Source: an uncultured candidate division Zixibacteria bacterium (GTDB lineage Bacteria; Zixibacteria; MSB-5A5; SM1-73). Taken from it: a stretch of 64,000 nt of DNA. The translations under genes were made by a program, and so were the position numbers. Each line of letters opens with the position of its first letter. The stretch's first letter is position 1. The notes below the pieces were generated by a model. It searched no databases, was not told the DNA's origin, and saw nothing but the letters and a program-made list of their open reading frames with translations. Shown here piece by piece: positions 52,597-61,141 of the stretch. The stretch spans positions 248,001 to 312,000 of the forward strand of contig CAIVRH010000048.1 of NCBI GenBank assembly GCA_903908285.1. Direction: 5' to 3'.

Positions 52597-53220
52597 TTAC
52601 ACTCCTGTTAAGAAAGGATTATTCCTTCTCTCTTCTCCAATAGTCGATTCAGGTCCATGACCCGGGTAAATCATGTAATCATCATCTTTGCTTAACAATT
52701 TCGTCTGGATGGAATCGATTAGTTTCCGATATGAAGATCCGGGTAAATCCGCTCTCCCGATTGAACCGCAGAAGAGAGTGTCACCGGTAAAAATCATCTT
52801 ATTAATGACCAGTGAGATTCCACCGGGTGTATGTCCCGGTGTATGTAATACTTCAAGTGTATTTTCTCCGAATTGAATCCTCTCCCCTTCCTGTAGCATC
52901 CGGTCTGCCAGACAGGGACCACCACCGCTTTCCAGTAAAAAAGGTTGAGCCTGATCGGTGGAAAGCATATGGGCATCGGCGGCATGAATCATTACTTCCG
53001 CACCGGTTGCTTTCTTCAGCTGAGCCAAAGCACCGGTGTGATCAAAATGACCGTGGGTGAGAATGATATACTCAACCTTCAATTTAAGCTTCTTCAATTC
53101 CTTATCTATATCTTCAAAATCTCCGCCCGGATCGATGACCGCCGCTTCTCTGCTTTTTTCGTCCCCCAATATATAACAGTTGGTTTCCAGGGGACCACCG
53201 GTAAGCATTCTAAATATCAA
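52597..53220 (-). CDS. Metallo-beta-lactamase-fold hydrolase (glyoxalase II-like)
   Basis: The 207-residue enzyme has the zinc motifs ILTHGHFDHTGAL (HxHxDH), TPGHTPGG, FTGDTLFCGSIGRADLPG and a late PGHGPEST, as in small GloB-like hydrolases that open thioesters. The short length fits the single-domain bacterial type. It overlaps the O6-alkylguanine methyltransferase gene by four bases, so the two, and lipA upstream, form one operon. Confidence 0.9.
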   Translation of the reverse strand: MIFRMLTGGPLETNCYILGDEKSREAAVIDPGGDFEDIDKELKKLKLKVEYIILTHGHFDHTGALAQLKKATGAEVMIHAADAHMLSTDQAQPFLLESGGGPCLADRMLQEGERIQFGENTLEVLHTPGHTPGGISLVINKMIFTGDTLFCGSIGRADLPGSSYRKLIDSIQTKLLSKDDDYMIYPGHGPESTIGEERRNNPFLTGV

Positions 53221-53720
53221 ATCTCCACTCCTTCTATTTTCAATAGCTTCCTTTTAATCCCCAATCCACTGCTATACCCGCCCAGGGTTTTGTCCGACTT
53301 GATCACCCGATGACAGGGGATGATTAGGGGAATAGGATTAGTTCCGCAAGCCGCTCCGGTGGCTCTGGCTTTATTTTTTCCTCCCGCCTGTTGGGCTAAC
53401 CAGCCATAGCTGCGGGTTTCCCCATACGGAATTTTCAGCATGGCGGTCCATACTTTCTTCTGAAAGTCCGTGCCTCCGGTCAAATCCAGCTTCTCTTTAA
53501 AAACCACTTTTTTGCCGGAGAAATAATCTTTCAAATCACTTTTCAAAGATAAAAACTTATTCTCGTTTCTTATCAACTCGATGCTTTTATCTTTGCCTAA
53601 AGCCAAAAGAAACTTCTCCCAGGTGTTCTTGGGAAAGCTGACGAAACTCAAACCTTTCTCCGTTCGGGTGACTAATATCTCTCCGATGGGAGACTTAAAA
53701 GTGTTATAATATATTTTCAT
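53217..53720 (-). CDS. ogt: Methylated-DNA--protein-cysteine methyltransferase
   Basis: This suicide DNA-repair protein removes alkyl groups from O6 of guanine. The active-site block NPIPLIIPCHRVIKSDKTLG contains the reactive Cys in PCHRV; the upstream RATGAACGT and KVWTAMLKIPYGETRSYG (recognition helix region) match the Ogt/MGMT fold. It is 167 residues, the usual Ogt length. Its stop overlaps the start of the MBL gene and its start overlaps the lipA stop, so translation is coupled. Confidence 0.94.
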   Translation of the reverse strand: MKIYYNTFKSPIGEILVTRTEKGLSFVSFPKNTWEKFLLALGKDKSIELIRNENKFLSLKSDLKDYFSGKKVVFKEKLDLTGGTDFQKKVWTAMLKIPYGETRSYGWLAQQAGGKNKARATGAACGTNPIPLIIPCHRVIKSDKTLGGYSSGLGIKRKLLKIEGVEI

Positions 53721-54613
53721 CCCACCTCCTTTATGATTTTAAGTTGATCTTTCGCATGATACGAGCTTCTGACTAAAGGACCGGATTCAACATGATCAAA
53801 TCCCATCCTCTCTCCCAAACTTTTCAATTCTGCAAACTCATCCGGATGATAGAATTTGGTCACCTGAAGATGTTCTTTGGAAGGACTCAGATATTGTCCA
53901 ATGGTTAACAAATTACTTTCAACATCAACCAAATCACTCATTAACTCTATAATTTCATCCTGTCTCTCTCCCAATCCCAGCATTATACCGGATTTGGTAA
54001 TGGTGCTCTCGGAATATCTCTTTGCATATAAAAACAGATTGAGTGATCTACGATAATCCGCTCCTCTTCTCACCTCCGGATATAATCTTTTGACGGTTTC
54101 CAAATTGTGATTTAGTACATCCGGCTTTGCCTCTAAGACAGCATTTAATGCTTGAGTCGATCCGGCAAAATCAGGGATCAATACCTCAACTTGACAGTCC
54201 GGGATCAAGCTTTTTATCTCCCTGATCGTCTCTGCAAAAATGAATGCTCCACCATCCTCCAGATCGTCTCTGGTAACAGATGTAATGACCGCATATTGCA
54301 ATTCCAGCTCGCGCACCATTTCTGCCACTCTTTTGGGCTCATCTTTATCCACGGCTAACGGCACTCCTCTTTTAACATTGCAGAATCTGCAGCCTCTGGT
54401 ACAAATATCTCCCAGAATCAGAAATGTAGCAGTTCCGCTATCGAAGCAATGGCTTCGATTGGGACAATTCGCCTCCTGGCAAACCGTATGCAGACCGCTT
54501 CGATCTAATAGGGATTTTATCTTTCGATATTTCTCTCCCCAAACAGCATCAACCTTCAGCCAATCCGGACGTCTGATTTGCATATTTTCTTTTAAAAGGA
54601 TGATTGACTTCAT
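53717..54613 (-). CDS. lipA: Lipoyl synthase
   Basis: This radical-SAM enzyme inserts sulfur into octanoyl groups to make lipoyl cofactor. The auxiliary cluster motif CQEANCPNRSHC and the radical-SAM CTRGCRFCNVKRG (CxxxCxxC) are intact. GTATFLILGD, EVLIPDFAGS, HNLETVKRLYPEVRRGADY, KSGIMLGLGERQDE and TIGQYLSPSKEHL follow in family order. Length is about 298. A later ATG at 54583 (MQIRRPDWLKV) is an equally good start because most LipA proteins begin shortly before PxWLK. No lipoate-dependent enzyme is in the window. Confidence 0.95.
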   Translation of the reverse strand: MKSIILLKENMQIRRPDWLKVDAVWGEKYRKIKSLLDRSGLHTVCQEANCPNRSHCFDSGTATFLILGDICTRGCRFCNVKRGVPLAVDKDEPKRVAEMVRELELQYAVITSVTRDDLEDGGAFIFAETIREIKSLIPDCQVEVLIPDFAGSTQALNAVLEAKPDVLNHNLETVKRLYPEVRRGADYRRSLNLFLYAKRYSESTITKSGIMLGLGERQDEIIELMSDLVDVESNLLTIGQYLSPSKEHLQVTKFYHPDEFAELKSLGERMGFDHVESGPLVRSSYHAKDQLKIIKEVG

Positions 54614-54992
54614 TCCCAAGACAGCGTAAATTAAAATAACGATTGCGAATAAAAAAGCAAGATCAAATATGATCTTTTTATAGGAAGTTCTTTGAAACTT
54701 TAAATTTAATAGTAGCGGAAGACTTCAGTCTTCCATACAAGTTAAACTCGAAAGTTCGTAGTCGGGGGTTCATCCTGCCCTTCGGTCCTGAGACCTCAGG
54801 GTCAAAGGAAAGGGATTTCCCTCGATCCTGAGATCTTCGGGATCGAAGGACACCCTGAAGGGCTCCCAGCCCCGACATGGTTGGGCAGGCTAGAGTGCCC
54901 ACCCTATGATCTTTTGATTTTTATCGGATTGTCCACATAACTGTTTGATGACCACTATTTTTCGATACTAAGAAAACTCGAAAGGATAAAAC
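54614..54992. other. Intergenic region with hairpins and repeat words
   Basis: GGAAGAC-TTCA-GTCTTCC (54717-54734) is a perfect hairpin with a TTCA loop. Around 54780-54905 there are repeated words GGTCCTGAGACCTCAGGGTC and GATCCTGAGATCTTCGGGATC, and CAGCCCCGACATGGTTGGGC. No gene or clear promoter is seen ahead of trxB. Confidence 0.6.
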
Positions 54993-55925
54993 ATGGCTGA
55001 AGAAAAAATATATGATTTAATTATTATTGGTGGCGGACCCGCCGGCCTGACCGCTGGTATCTATGCTACCAGAGGAAAATTGGATTCTCTGCTTTTAGAA
55101 CGATTAAATCCCGGGGGGCTGGTGGCATCCACCGAATGGGTGGAAAATTACCCCGGATTTCCGGAGGGGATAACCGGGGCAGAGCTGGTGAAAAAGATGG
55201 AAGAACAAGCCATCAAGTTCGGACTCCAGATTGTCCCATATAACGAGGTAACCTCTACCGATCTCAAAAGCAGAATCAAAACCCTAAAAGTAGATCAGGA
55301 AGAATATAAGACCAAAGCTGTAATCATTGCCTCTGGAAGCGAGCCTAAGAAATTGAACATTCCGGGAGAGGAAAAATTCAAGGGTAGGGGTGTTTCTTAT
55401 TGCGCCACCTGCGACGGAGCATTCTTTAAGGGTAAGGATATCGTGGTTATCGGTGCCGGCAGTTCCGGCATCCAGGAGGGTCTGTTTCTCACCCGTTTTG
55501 TTAATAGTGTTACCGTAGTGGAATTCATGCCCCACATGAATGCAGAAAAGATATTGCAAGAGAGAGCTTCGAAGGAGCCAAAGTTCAAGATATTCTTAAA
55601 TCAAATGGCGACTTCCATTAATGGAGAGAATCGGGTCGAATCCATCACCATAAAAAGCCGGGATACCGGAGAGGAAAAGGCCATCTCGGCAGCAGGTGTA
55701 TTTGTTTACGTGGGATGGAATCCAATGACTCACTATCTACAAGGAGAAGTGGAGTTAGATAAGTGGGGATATATCATCGCCGGAGAGGACACAAAAACCT
55801 CGTTACCCGGTGTTTTCGCTGCAGGAGATATACGCACGAAAATCTTAAGACAGATTACCACTGCCGTATGCGACGGGACCGTTGCAGCTTTCATGGCAGA
55901 AAGATATATGGAGGAATTAGCGTAG
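54993..55925 (+). CDS. trxB: Thioredoxin reductase
   Basis: This NADPH- or ferredoxin-type flavin disulfide reductase has 310 residues. FAD-binding GGGPAGLTAGIYATRG is at the N-terminus; the redox cysteines are in SYCATCDGAFF; the NAD(P)-binding GAGSSGIQEGLFLTRF follows; the C-terminal GVFAAGDIRTKILRQITTAV completes the FAD site. In NADPH-type enzymes the second Rossmann loop is followed by HRR-type basic residues; here it reads VVEFMPHMNAE, without the Arg pair, so another electron donor is possible. That point is inference from the motif. Confidence 0.95.
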   Translation: MAEEKIYDLIIIGGGPAGLTAGIYATRGKLDSLLLERLNPGGLVASTEWVENYPGFPEGITGAELVKKMEEQAIKFGLQIVPYNEVTSTDLKSRIKTLKVDQEEYKTKAVIIASGSEPKKLNIPGEEKFKGRGVSYCATCDGAFFKGKDIVVIGAGSSGIQEGLFLTRFVNSVTVVEFMPHMNAEKILQERASKEPKFKIFLNQMATSINGENRVESITIKSRDTGEEKAISAAGVFVYVGWNPMTHYLQGEVELDKWGYIIAGEDTKTSLPGVFAAGDIRTKILRQITTAVCDGTVAAFMAERYMEELA

Positions 55926-55955
55926 GATGAAAGCGATTGTAGGAGTAAATTGTAG

Positions 55956-55977
55956 GGGTGGAGCTTTAGCTCCACCC
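55956..55977. repeat. TTTA-loop hairpin
   Basis: GGGTGGAGC-TTTA-GCTCCACCC has a perfect 9-bp stem; GTAGG stands just before it, as before the hairpins near 5.3 kb and the elements near 33.4 kb. It may also serve as the trxB terminator, though there is no long T-run. Confidence 0.7.
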
Positions 55978-56154
55978 AAAAACCAGGGTTAACTTATAGA
56001 TTCATATCTATTTGCAGTCCTTCATTCGTAATCTAACTTCCTATATAACGTCCGAGATAAGCTCCGATTCTTCGATCATCCATCTTATCAATGGAATTTT
56101 TGATTGAATCAATAAACGCTTTTCCTACAAAAGGATTCTTTTACAATCATTATG

Positions 56155-56174
56155 ATTGATATAACCGTATCAAT
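56155..56174. promoter_or_regulatory. Inverted repeat, likely operator of the toxin-antitoxin operon
   Basis: ATTGATA and TATCAAT form a perfect 7-bp inverted repeat around TAACCG, about 30 bases before the antitoxin start. Flanking ATCAT/ATGAT words extend it. Phd-type antitoxins usually bind such sites to repress their own operon. Confidence 0.65.
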
Positions 56175-56202
56175 TATGATGGTTAAACTATGGAGGCGTA
56201 AA

Positions 56203-56505
56203 ATGGAGAAAATCATCAACGCTATGAAAGCACGCCAGAATCTGGGCACCGTTTTGAATGAAGTATTTCTGAAAAATGACCAGTTCATCATCGAGCGAAA
56301 CGGCAAACCTCAGGCAGCAGTTATACCCATCTGGCAGTATGAGCAGTGGAAAGAGAAGAGACGGGTGTTTTTCGAAATGATCGAGCGGTTACGGAAAGCA
56401 AACCGGAATACCAATCCGAAAACCTTGCAGAAAGACATAGCGGAAGCGGTTACCTTTGCCAAAGGAATCGAAATTAGAGTTAAAACAAAATCAAAAGATA
56501 AATGA
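56203..56505 (+). CDS. Phd/YefM-type antitoxin
   Basis: The 100-residue protein starts at 56203 after TGGAGGCG. The N-terminal MEKIINAMKARQNLGTVLNE, then FIIERNGKPQAAVIPIWQYE, match the Phd/YefM DNA-binding fold (beta-alpha-beta with the characteristic RNGKP). The C-terminal half is basic and likely wraps the toxin. It overlaps the PIN-domain gene by four bases (ATGA). Confidence 0.88.
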   Translation: MEKIINAMKARQNLGTVLNEVFLKNDQFIIERNGKPQAAVIPIWQYEQWKEKRRVFFEMIERLRKANRNTNPKTLQKDIAEAVTFAKGIEIRVKTKSKDK

Positions 56506-56927
56506 TTAAAGCTGTTTTGGATGCTAACATTTTAGTTAGTGCCTTATTGACTTCCAAGGGGCACCCAGCCAGAATACTCACCCAGTGGAAAATCGGTACT
56601 TTCGATCTGGTGGTTTCCCCGTCAATCTTGCAGGAAATTGCCCGGGTGCTCTTTTATCCGAAGATCCGGAAGCGAATTTGCTGGTCCGATTCTGAACTAA
56701 GCGACTTTTTGGTTAACTTAACCCGCTTTGGAATAATGGTTACAGGAGAACCCGTGGTGGATTTGTTGAAGGAAGATCCAGCAGACAATAAATACCTCGC
56801 TTGTGCCCAAAAAAGCGAAGCAGATTTTATCGTTAGTGGCGATCATCATTTGTTGGAATTACGGAATTATAAAGGAACAAGAATCATCACCCCCAAAGCA
56901 TTTCTCACTATCTTACTTGAATCTTAA
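56502..56927 (+). CDS. PIN-domain toxin (VapC-like ribonuclease)
   Basis: The 141-residue protein of the PIN_3/COG1569 group has the first acidic residues in AVLDANILVSALL, a middle SPSILQEIARVL, and the later DPADNKYLACAQKSEADFIV and SGDHHLLEL, giving the Asp/Glu cluster of a metal-dependent ribonuclease. It follows its antitoxin with a four-base overlap, so the pair is a standard VapBC-like module. Confidence 0.9.
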   Translation: MIKAVLDANILVSALLTSKGHPARILTQWKIGTFDLVVSPSILQEIARVLFYPKIRKRICWSDSELSDFLVNLTRFGIMVTGEPVVDLLKEDPADNKYLACAQKSEADFIVSGDHHLLELRNYKGTRIITPKAFLTILLES

Positions 56928-56986
56928 GCCCAAAACATCCTGTTACGATTTTCTAAGCCTTAAACTCTATACTCGAGACTCATTAC

Positions 56987-57529
56987 TCAATATTCTATCC
57001 CTTTCTGTGCCAATATACCTTTTCTAAATGGATGTTTTATCTCTTTTACTTCCGAGACTAAATCTGCAATTTGAATTAACTTTTTGGGGGCTGAACGACC
57101 AGTGAGAATTATATGAAGATCGGGAGGCTTTTGTTGAATGAGTTCGATTATTTCCTTTGTGGTAATAAGCTTTTTATCTGAAGCAATATTGATCTCATCT
57201 AGAACGACGATATCATATTTACCTGAAAGGATTTGATCCGTGGCATATTGAAGGGCTTTTTTGGCGGTCTTGACATGCTCTTCGAAGGGGTGTCTGTCAC
57301 CTTTGATCTTGACGTATCCTTTTCCCAATGTCTTGATAGTTATTCCGCAGTGATACTTCTTGGTGAATTTGATTTCACCGTAGTTTTGGAAACTTTTGAT
57401 GAATTGAACCATCAAAGTCTTCTTCCCGTGTCCCGCTGCACGCAAAGCCACACCCAAAGCTGCGGTGGTTTTCCCCTTTCCGTTGCCGGTATAGACTATT
57501 ACTAATCCCTTGTTTTTTTTATTTTCCAT
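56987..57529 (-). CDS. cobO: Cob(I)yrinic acid a,c-diamide adenosyltransferase
   Basis: The 180-residue ATP-dependent enzyme of the CobA/BtuR/CobO family attaches the adenosyl group to cob(I)alamin precursors. The P-loop YTGNGKGKTTAALGVALRAA is unmistakable; KTLMVQFIKSFQNYGE, DIVVLDEINIASD and HIILTGRSAPKKL follow in the right order. No other cobalamin gene is adjacent; the iron-sulfur protein at 48499 could be a distant partner. Confidence 0.93.
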   Translation of the reverse strand: MENKKNKGLVIVYTGNGKGKTTAALGVALRAAGHGKKTLMVQFIKSFQNYGEIKFTKKYHCGITIKTLGKGYVKIKGDRHPFEEHVKTAKKALQYATDQILSGKYDIVVLDEINIASDKKLITTKEIIELIQQKPPDLHIILTGRSAPKKLIQIADLVSEVKEIKHPFRKGILAQKGIEY

Positions 57530-57623
57530 TGAACTTGATCTAGGTATTCAAAACCCCACCCTTTCCCCTCTCCTTATTTAAGGAGAGGGGAATCAAAGGG
57601 GTGAGGTTAGATTTAAGGTTTTG

Positions 57624-57718
57624 CGGCGGACTGCGCCCAGACGGGCGTCCGTCTGGACGGACGATGGACTGCGGACGGTTTTATCCGTCATTCGTCATCC
57701 TTCATTCGTCATTTATTC
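57624..57718. repeat. Composite GC-rich heptamer and GTCATTC repeat
   Basis: GCGGCGGACTGCG is followed by GGACGG-type heptamers (CGGACGATGGACTGCGGACGG) and then CGTCATT, CGTCATC, CTTCATT, CGTCATT in seven-base steps. The two types also stand side by side at 21795-21930. Confidence 0.65.
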
Positions 57719-59505
57719 TAGCATCTGCACGCAACGGCTTTAACAATGTTCGGATCCACTTTATACTTGGCCAAAAACTCCTCCCGTTCCTTCTTCATCT
57801 TCTCCACCCAGGCGGTATATTCCGCCATTCTGCTGGTGCTCTCATAGTAGCTCTTTGGATTCAATATCTCCTTGGGAACTTGTTTTAACAGCTCGGCATT
57901 CTCCGGAGCATTCACATCCACGATTTCGTAACCGAAATCAGGGTCTTTCATCCATTTTATCTTCCCGGAAAGCATCGCCTGAAGCATGGCAGAGGAATGA
58001 CGAATCTTCACCTTGAGGGCTTTTCCTTTCTCCTCGTCTTTCTGGTCTCCACCGATATAGCCGGTATTCATCAGCCAGGTCTGTAAACCCGGCAGCTTGG
58101 CGGCAAGCTCGCTGAACCTCTTGGCCTGCAGCCCGAACGGGCTGGTAAAGAATGGCTGGGTGAAAGGAGAGCGGGTCTTGCCTCTTTCCTTTCCGGCGGC
58201 AGAGGTCTTGGAGGTTTCTCCCAGCATAAAATAACCGGCAGCAAGCTCCGGCGTAGGAAATCTAACGATACCCGGTGTGGCTGCATCCGGACCTTCATCC
58301 CGGTTCAGGATGCCCAGGGATTTCATCGTGGGAATATTATCGAAACTGGCTGCGTCCTTGATGGCTTTCATCGGTATGATAGATCTTCCGTTCTGCGACC
58401 ACACGGTAAAATCCCAGCCGTCTTTGGGAATGTCGTAATCGTCTACCACCTCATCGATCTTAACCTTCCCCTGGATAAAAGCTTCTACGTTGTCTGCGGG
58501 AGCGCCCGAAGCAATTAGCATATCCTTAAGGCGTGCTACCTCTTTGGGAGTCAAACGACCTTTGCTGAAATCATAAGTTCCGTCTTCGTTGGGGAAAACG
58601 TTTTCCACCCAGGCATCCGGATGGATGGAGCCAGCGTAGAGCACCGGTTCTGTTTCTGGAGTGAGTCCATAGGTTTTGGCAAAACAGCCGTTCTCGGTAA
58701 TGGTGAGAGCGCCATCCGGCCACATAACGATCATGTCGTCCTGGATGGGCTGAGCCAATTCTCCCTGCTTGCTGAAGGTAGTGGTGGTTTTACCGGTGCC
58801 GGAAAGACCCAAAATTCCCATGCTCATGGCTTTTCCGTCAATGGTTACCTTTTTAGCGCCAGCATGCAGAACCAATCCGCCTAACCGGTAAACGTACTCG
58901 TTAAGCATCCGCAAAACACCCTTTTTGGTTTCGCCAAAATAGTCCGAGCCCATTACGTACGTGGTCCAGTTGTCCAAATCTACAATTATGGCCAATTTCC
59001 CCGGCTGATCATCCAATACCAATCCGGCGGTAAAGACCAAACGGAATTTGGGTTTAAAGGGTTGATTTAGCTGTTCATTGCTTTCTATGGCCGAACGGGG
59101 AAAAGCCAGAACCTGCTGCATCCCTGCTACGTTCGCCGCTTCGGGGGTATAGAACCACTGCACCGGCATGGCTCCCTTTCCGTATCCATAGTATCCGTTG
59201 ATCTCGATGAGCGTTCCCTTCTTTTCGATATAAGCCCTCTGTCTTTCGATAAGCTCATGGGCTTTGGCCGGATCGATTATATTACCGGAGAATTTACTCT
59301 TTTCCGATTCCGGCGCGATGATGTAGGTAAACTTAGCCATTCTGGCTTTGAATCGGGTAAGTTTGTTGATGTTTCCGTAGGCGGTCTTCATTATAGCGGG
59401 AGTATTTTTAAGGGCCAGCTCCCGCAGTTCTTTTTGATCGGGATCGGTTATGTATTTAACCTGGTATGGCTTTTCGGCAAAATTGCCGCCTTCCTTCGGG
59501 GACAT
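57718..59505 (-). CDS. pckA: Phosphoenolpyruvate carboxykinase (ATP-type)
   Basis: This gluconeogenic or anaplerotic enzyme interconverts oxaloacetate and PEP. The 595-residue protein has the kinase P-loop LGLSGTGKTTTTF, the metal site IQDDMIVMWPDG, GCFAKTYGLTPETEPVLYAG and the nucleotide-contact region FTQPFFTSPFGLQAKRFSEL. It is longer than the 540-residue E. coli type and rather diverged, with an N-terminal region (YITDPDQKELRELAL) peculiar to such long members. It may run in the PEP-forming or the carboxylating direction; the neighbouring malic enzyme and pyruvate oxidoreductase suggest a C3/C4 node. Confidence 0.94.
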   Translation of the reverse strand: MSPKEGGNFAEKPYQVKYITDPDQKELRELALKNTPAIMKTAYGNINKLTRFKARMAKFTYIIAPESEKSKFSGNIIDPAKAHELIERQRAYIEKKGTLIEINGYYGYGKGAMPVQWFYTPEAANVAGMQQVLAFPRSAIESNEQLNQPFKPKFRLVFTAGLVLDDQPGKLAIIVDLDNWTTYVMGSDYFGETKKGVLRMLNEYVYRLGGLVLHAGAKKVTIDGKAMSMGILGLSGTGKTTTTFSKQGELAQPIQDDMIVMWPDGALTITENGCFAKTYGLTPETEPVLYAGSIHPDAWVENVFPNEDGTYDFSKGRLTPKEVARLKDMLIASGAPADNVEAFIQGKVKIDEVVDDYDIPKDGWDFTVWSQNGRSIIPMKAIKDAASFDNIPTMKSLGILNRDEGPDAATPGIVRFPTPELAAGYFMLGETSKTSAAGKERGKTRSPFTQPFFTSPFGLQAKRFSELAAKLPGLQTWLMNTGYIGGDQKDEEKGKALKVKIRHSSAMLQAMLSGKIKWMKDPDFGYEIVDVNAPENAELLKQVPKEILNPKSYYESTSRMAEYTAWVEKMKKEREEFLAKYKVDPNIVKAVACRC

Positions 59506-59579
59506 ACAAAACTCCTTTCTTAATTTGTGAATAATCTGCTTTTAAATAATTGTCTCTTTTATATGGCTGGTTTTCAAAT

Positions 59580-60914
59580 TCATTCTATCGGTGGTTGTGG
59601 TATTATGCCGGATTCCATGAGAACTTGAGCCTGGTATCTGGCGCGTTTTATAATACCTGAAGCCCGTTCTAAAAGCTGTTGTCTTGATGCATGGATTTTT
59701 GCCACACCCTGCTCTATGGCTTTAAGTCCGACTGCAACCGCTTCTCTGGGATATACCTCCCATTCATCCATGCTGGGGATCAAATGATCTTCCCGTAAAC
59801 CTTTATCTGCTGCGGTTTGGGCCAGCTCATTGGCGGCTGCGATACACATCTCATCTGTTATGACGGAAGCTCTCACATCCAGTACCCCGCGGAAAATCCC
59901 CGGGAAACCCAGGGAGTTGTTCACCTGATTGGGAAAATCCGAACGGCCGGTGGCTACTATCCGGACGCCCGCCTCTTTGGCGTCCCAGGGCCAGATTTCG
60001 GGATTGGGATTGGCGCAGGCGAATACTATGGAATCCTTTCTCATGGAAGCAACCCATTCTTTCTTTATCACATCCGGTCCGGAAGCAGAATAAGCGATAC
60101 ATACGTCGGTATCTATAATGGTCTCGGGAATTCCCCCTCTTCTCCCTTCCTGATTGGTGATCTGGCAGAAATCATACCGCGGATCTCCCTTTTTATAATC
60201 GTCTCTTCCCGGATGCAATATCCCGTCAATGTCACACATGATTACGTTTCCGGGATTCATTCCTGCTGCAATCATCAAACGAAGACAAGCTACGCTGGCA
60301 GCGCCGGTCCCGATCATGGATACTTTGATTTGATCAATCTTTTTACCTACGATCTTCAGAGCATTGATCAAAGCTGCCAATGTGACCGTAGCCGTTCCCT
60401 GTTGATCATCATGCCATACCGGAATCCTGGTTTCTTTTCTCAGAGTATCGAGAATATGAAAACATTTCGGTTGGGCTATATCCTCCAGATTTATTCCCCC
60501 GAAAGTAGGTTGCAGAATCTTGACGACCCGAATAAACTCATCCGGATCTTTTGTATCCAAACACAGAGGATAAACATCCACTCCACCCAGATACTTGTAT
60601 AACAAAGCCTTGCCCTCCATCACCGGAAGTCCGGCTTCAGGACCGATATCCCCCAGCCCTAAAACTCTGGTCCCGTCCGAAATCACTGCTACGGTGTTGG
60701 CTTTGTTGGTATATTCCCAAACTTTTTCGGGGTCTTTCTCGATCTCTTTACACGTTTGAGCCACTCCTGGTGTGTACCAAATGGCAAAATCATCGAAATC
60801 CCGGATGATGCATTTGGGAACCGTTTCGATTTTCCCCCGGTAAAAGGGATGCAACCGCAACGCTTCCTCTCCTGGCTTTTCGGCTTTGGCAACCAATTCG
60901 TTTTTACTGGACAT
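59580..60914 (-). CDS. maeB: NAD(P)-dependent malic enzyme
   Basis: The 444-residue oxidative decarboxylase of malate to pyruvate has the malic-enzyme core: WYTPGVAQTCKEIEKDPEKV, DGTRVLGLGDIGPEAGLPVM, GKALLYKYLGGVDVYPLCLD, LEDIAQPKCF, VWHDDQQGTATVTLAAL (metal-binding Asp), the nucleotide-binding MIGTGAASVACLRL and FACANPNPEIWPWDAKEAGV. It is the single-domain short type without the phosphotransacetylase-like C-terminus of MaeB, so the gene name is only a guide. Confidence 0.93.
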   Translation of the reverse strand: MSSKNELVAKAEKPGEEALRLHPFYRGKIETVPKCIIRDFDDFAIWYTPGVAQTCKEIEKDPEKVWEYTNKANTVAVISDGTRVLGLGDIGPEAGLPVMEGKALLYKYLGGVDVYPLCLDTKDPDEFIRVVKILQPTFGGINLEDIAQPKCFHILDTLRKETRIPVWHDDQQGTATVTLAALINALKIVGKKIDQIKVSMIGTGAASVACLRLMIAAGMNPGNVIMCDIDGILHPGRDDYKKGDPRYDFCQITNQEGRRGGIPETIIDTDVCIAYSASGPDVIKKEWVASMRKDSIVFACANPNPEIWPWDAKEAGVRIVATGRSDFPNQVNNSLGFPGIFRGVLDVRASVITDEMCIAAANELAQTAADKGLREDHLIPSMDEWEVYPREAVAVGLKAIEQGVAKIHASRQQLLERASGIIKRARYQAQVLMESGIIPQPPIE

Positions 60915-61094
60915 CCGTTCCTTTTACTTTTTGTTTTGATTTTGTCTTAATGGTGTTGGTTCCTTTTGTCCCGACTCTGTGTACGATTTTGAAATTACTT
61001 TCCCGATCTATTAAAATCAAGAGAAATTTGGAGAAGAGATACATATGTTCTCGCCGGAACAGCTCAAAGCATTCGATTTTTAGTTTAAAGACAG

Positions 61095-61128
61095 AAAGCG
61101 GGCAAAACCACTACTCTTTGCCCGCTTT
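61095..61128 (-). terminator. Terminator of the oxidoreductase operon
   Basis: AAAGCGGGCAAA and TTTGCCCGCTTT form a perfect 12-bp stem 14 bases after the last stop codon of the operon. The T-tail on the minus strand is short (TTTCTGTCTTT) but acceptable. Confidence 0.75.
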
Positions 61129-61141
61129 TATTTTATATCTG

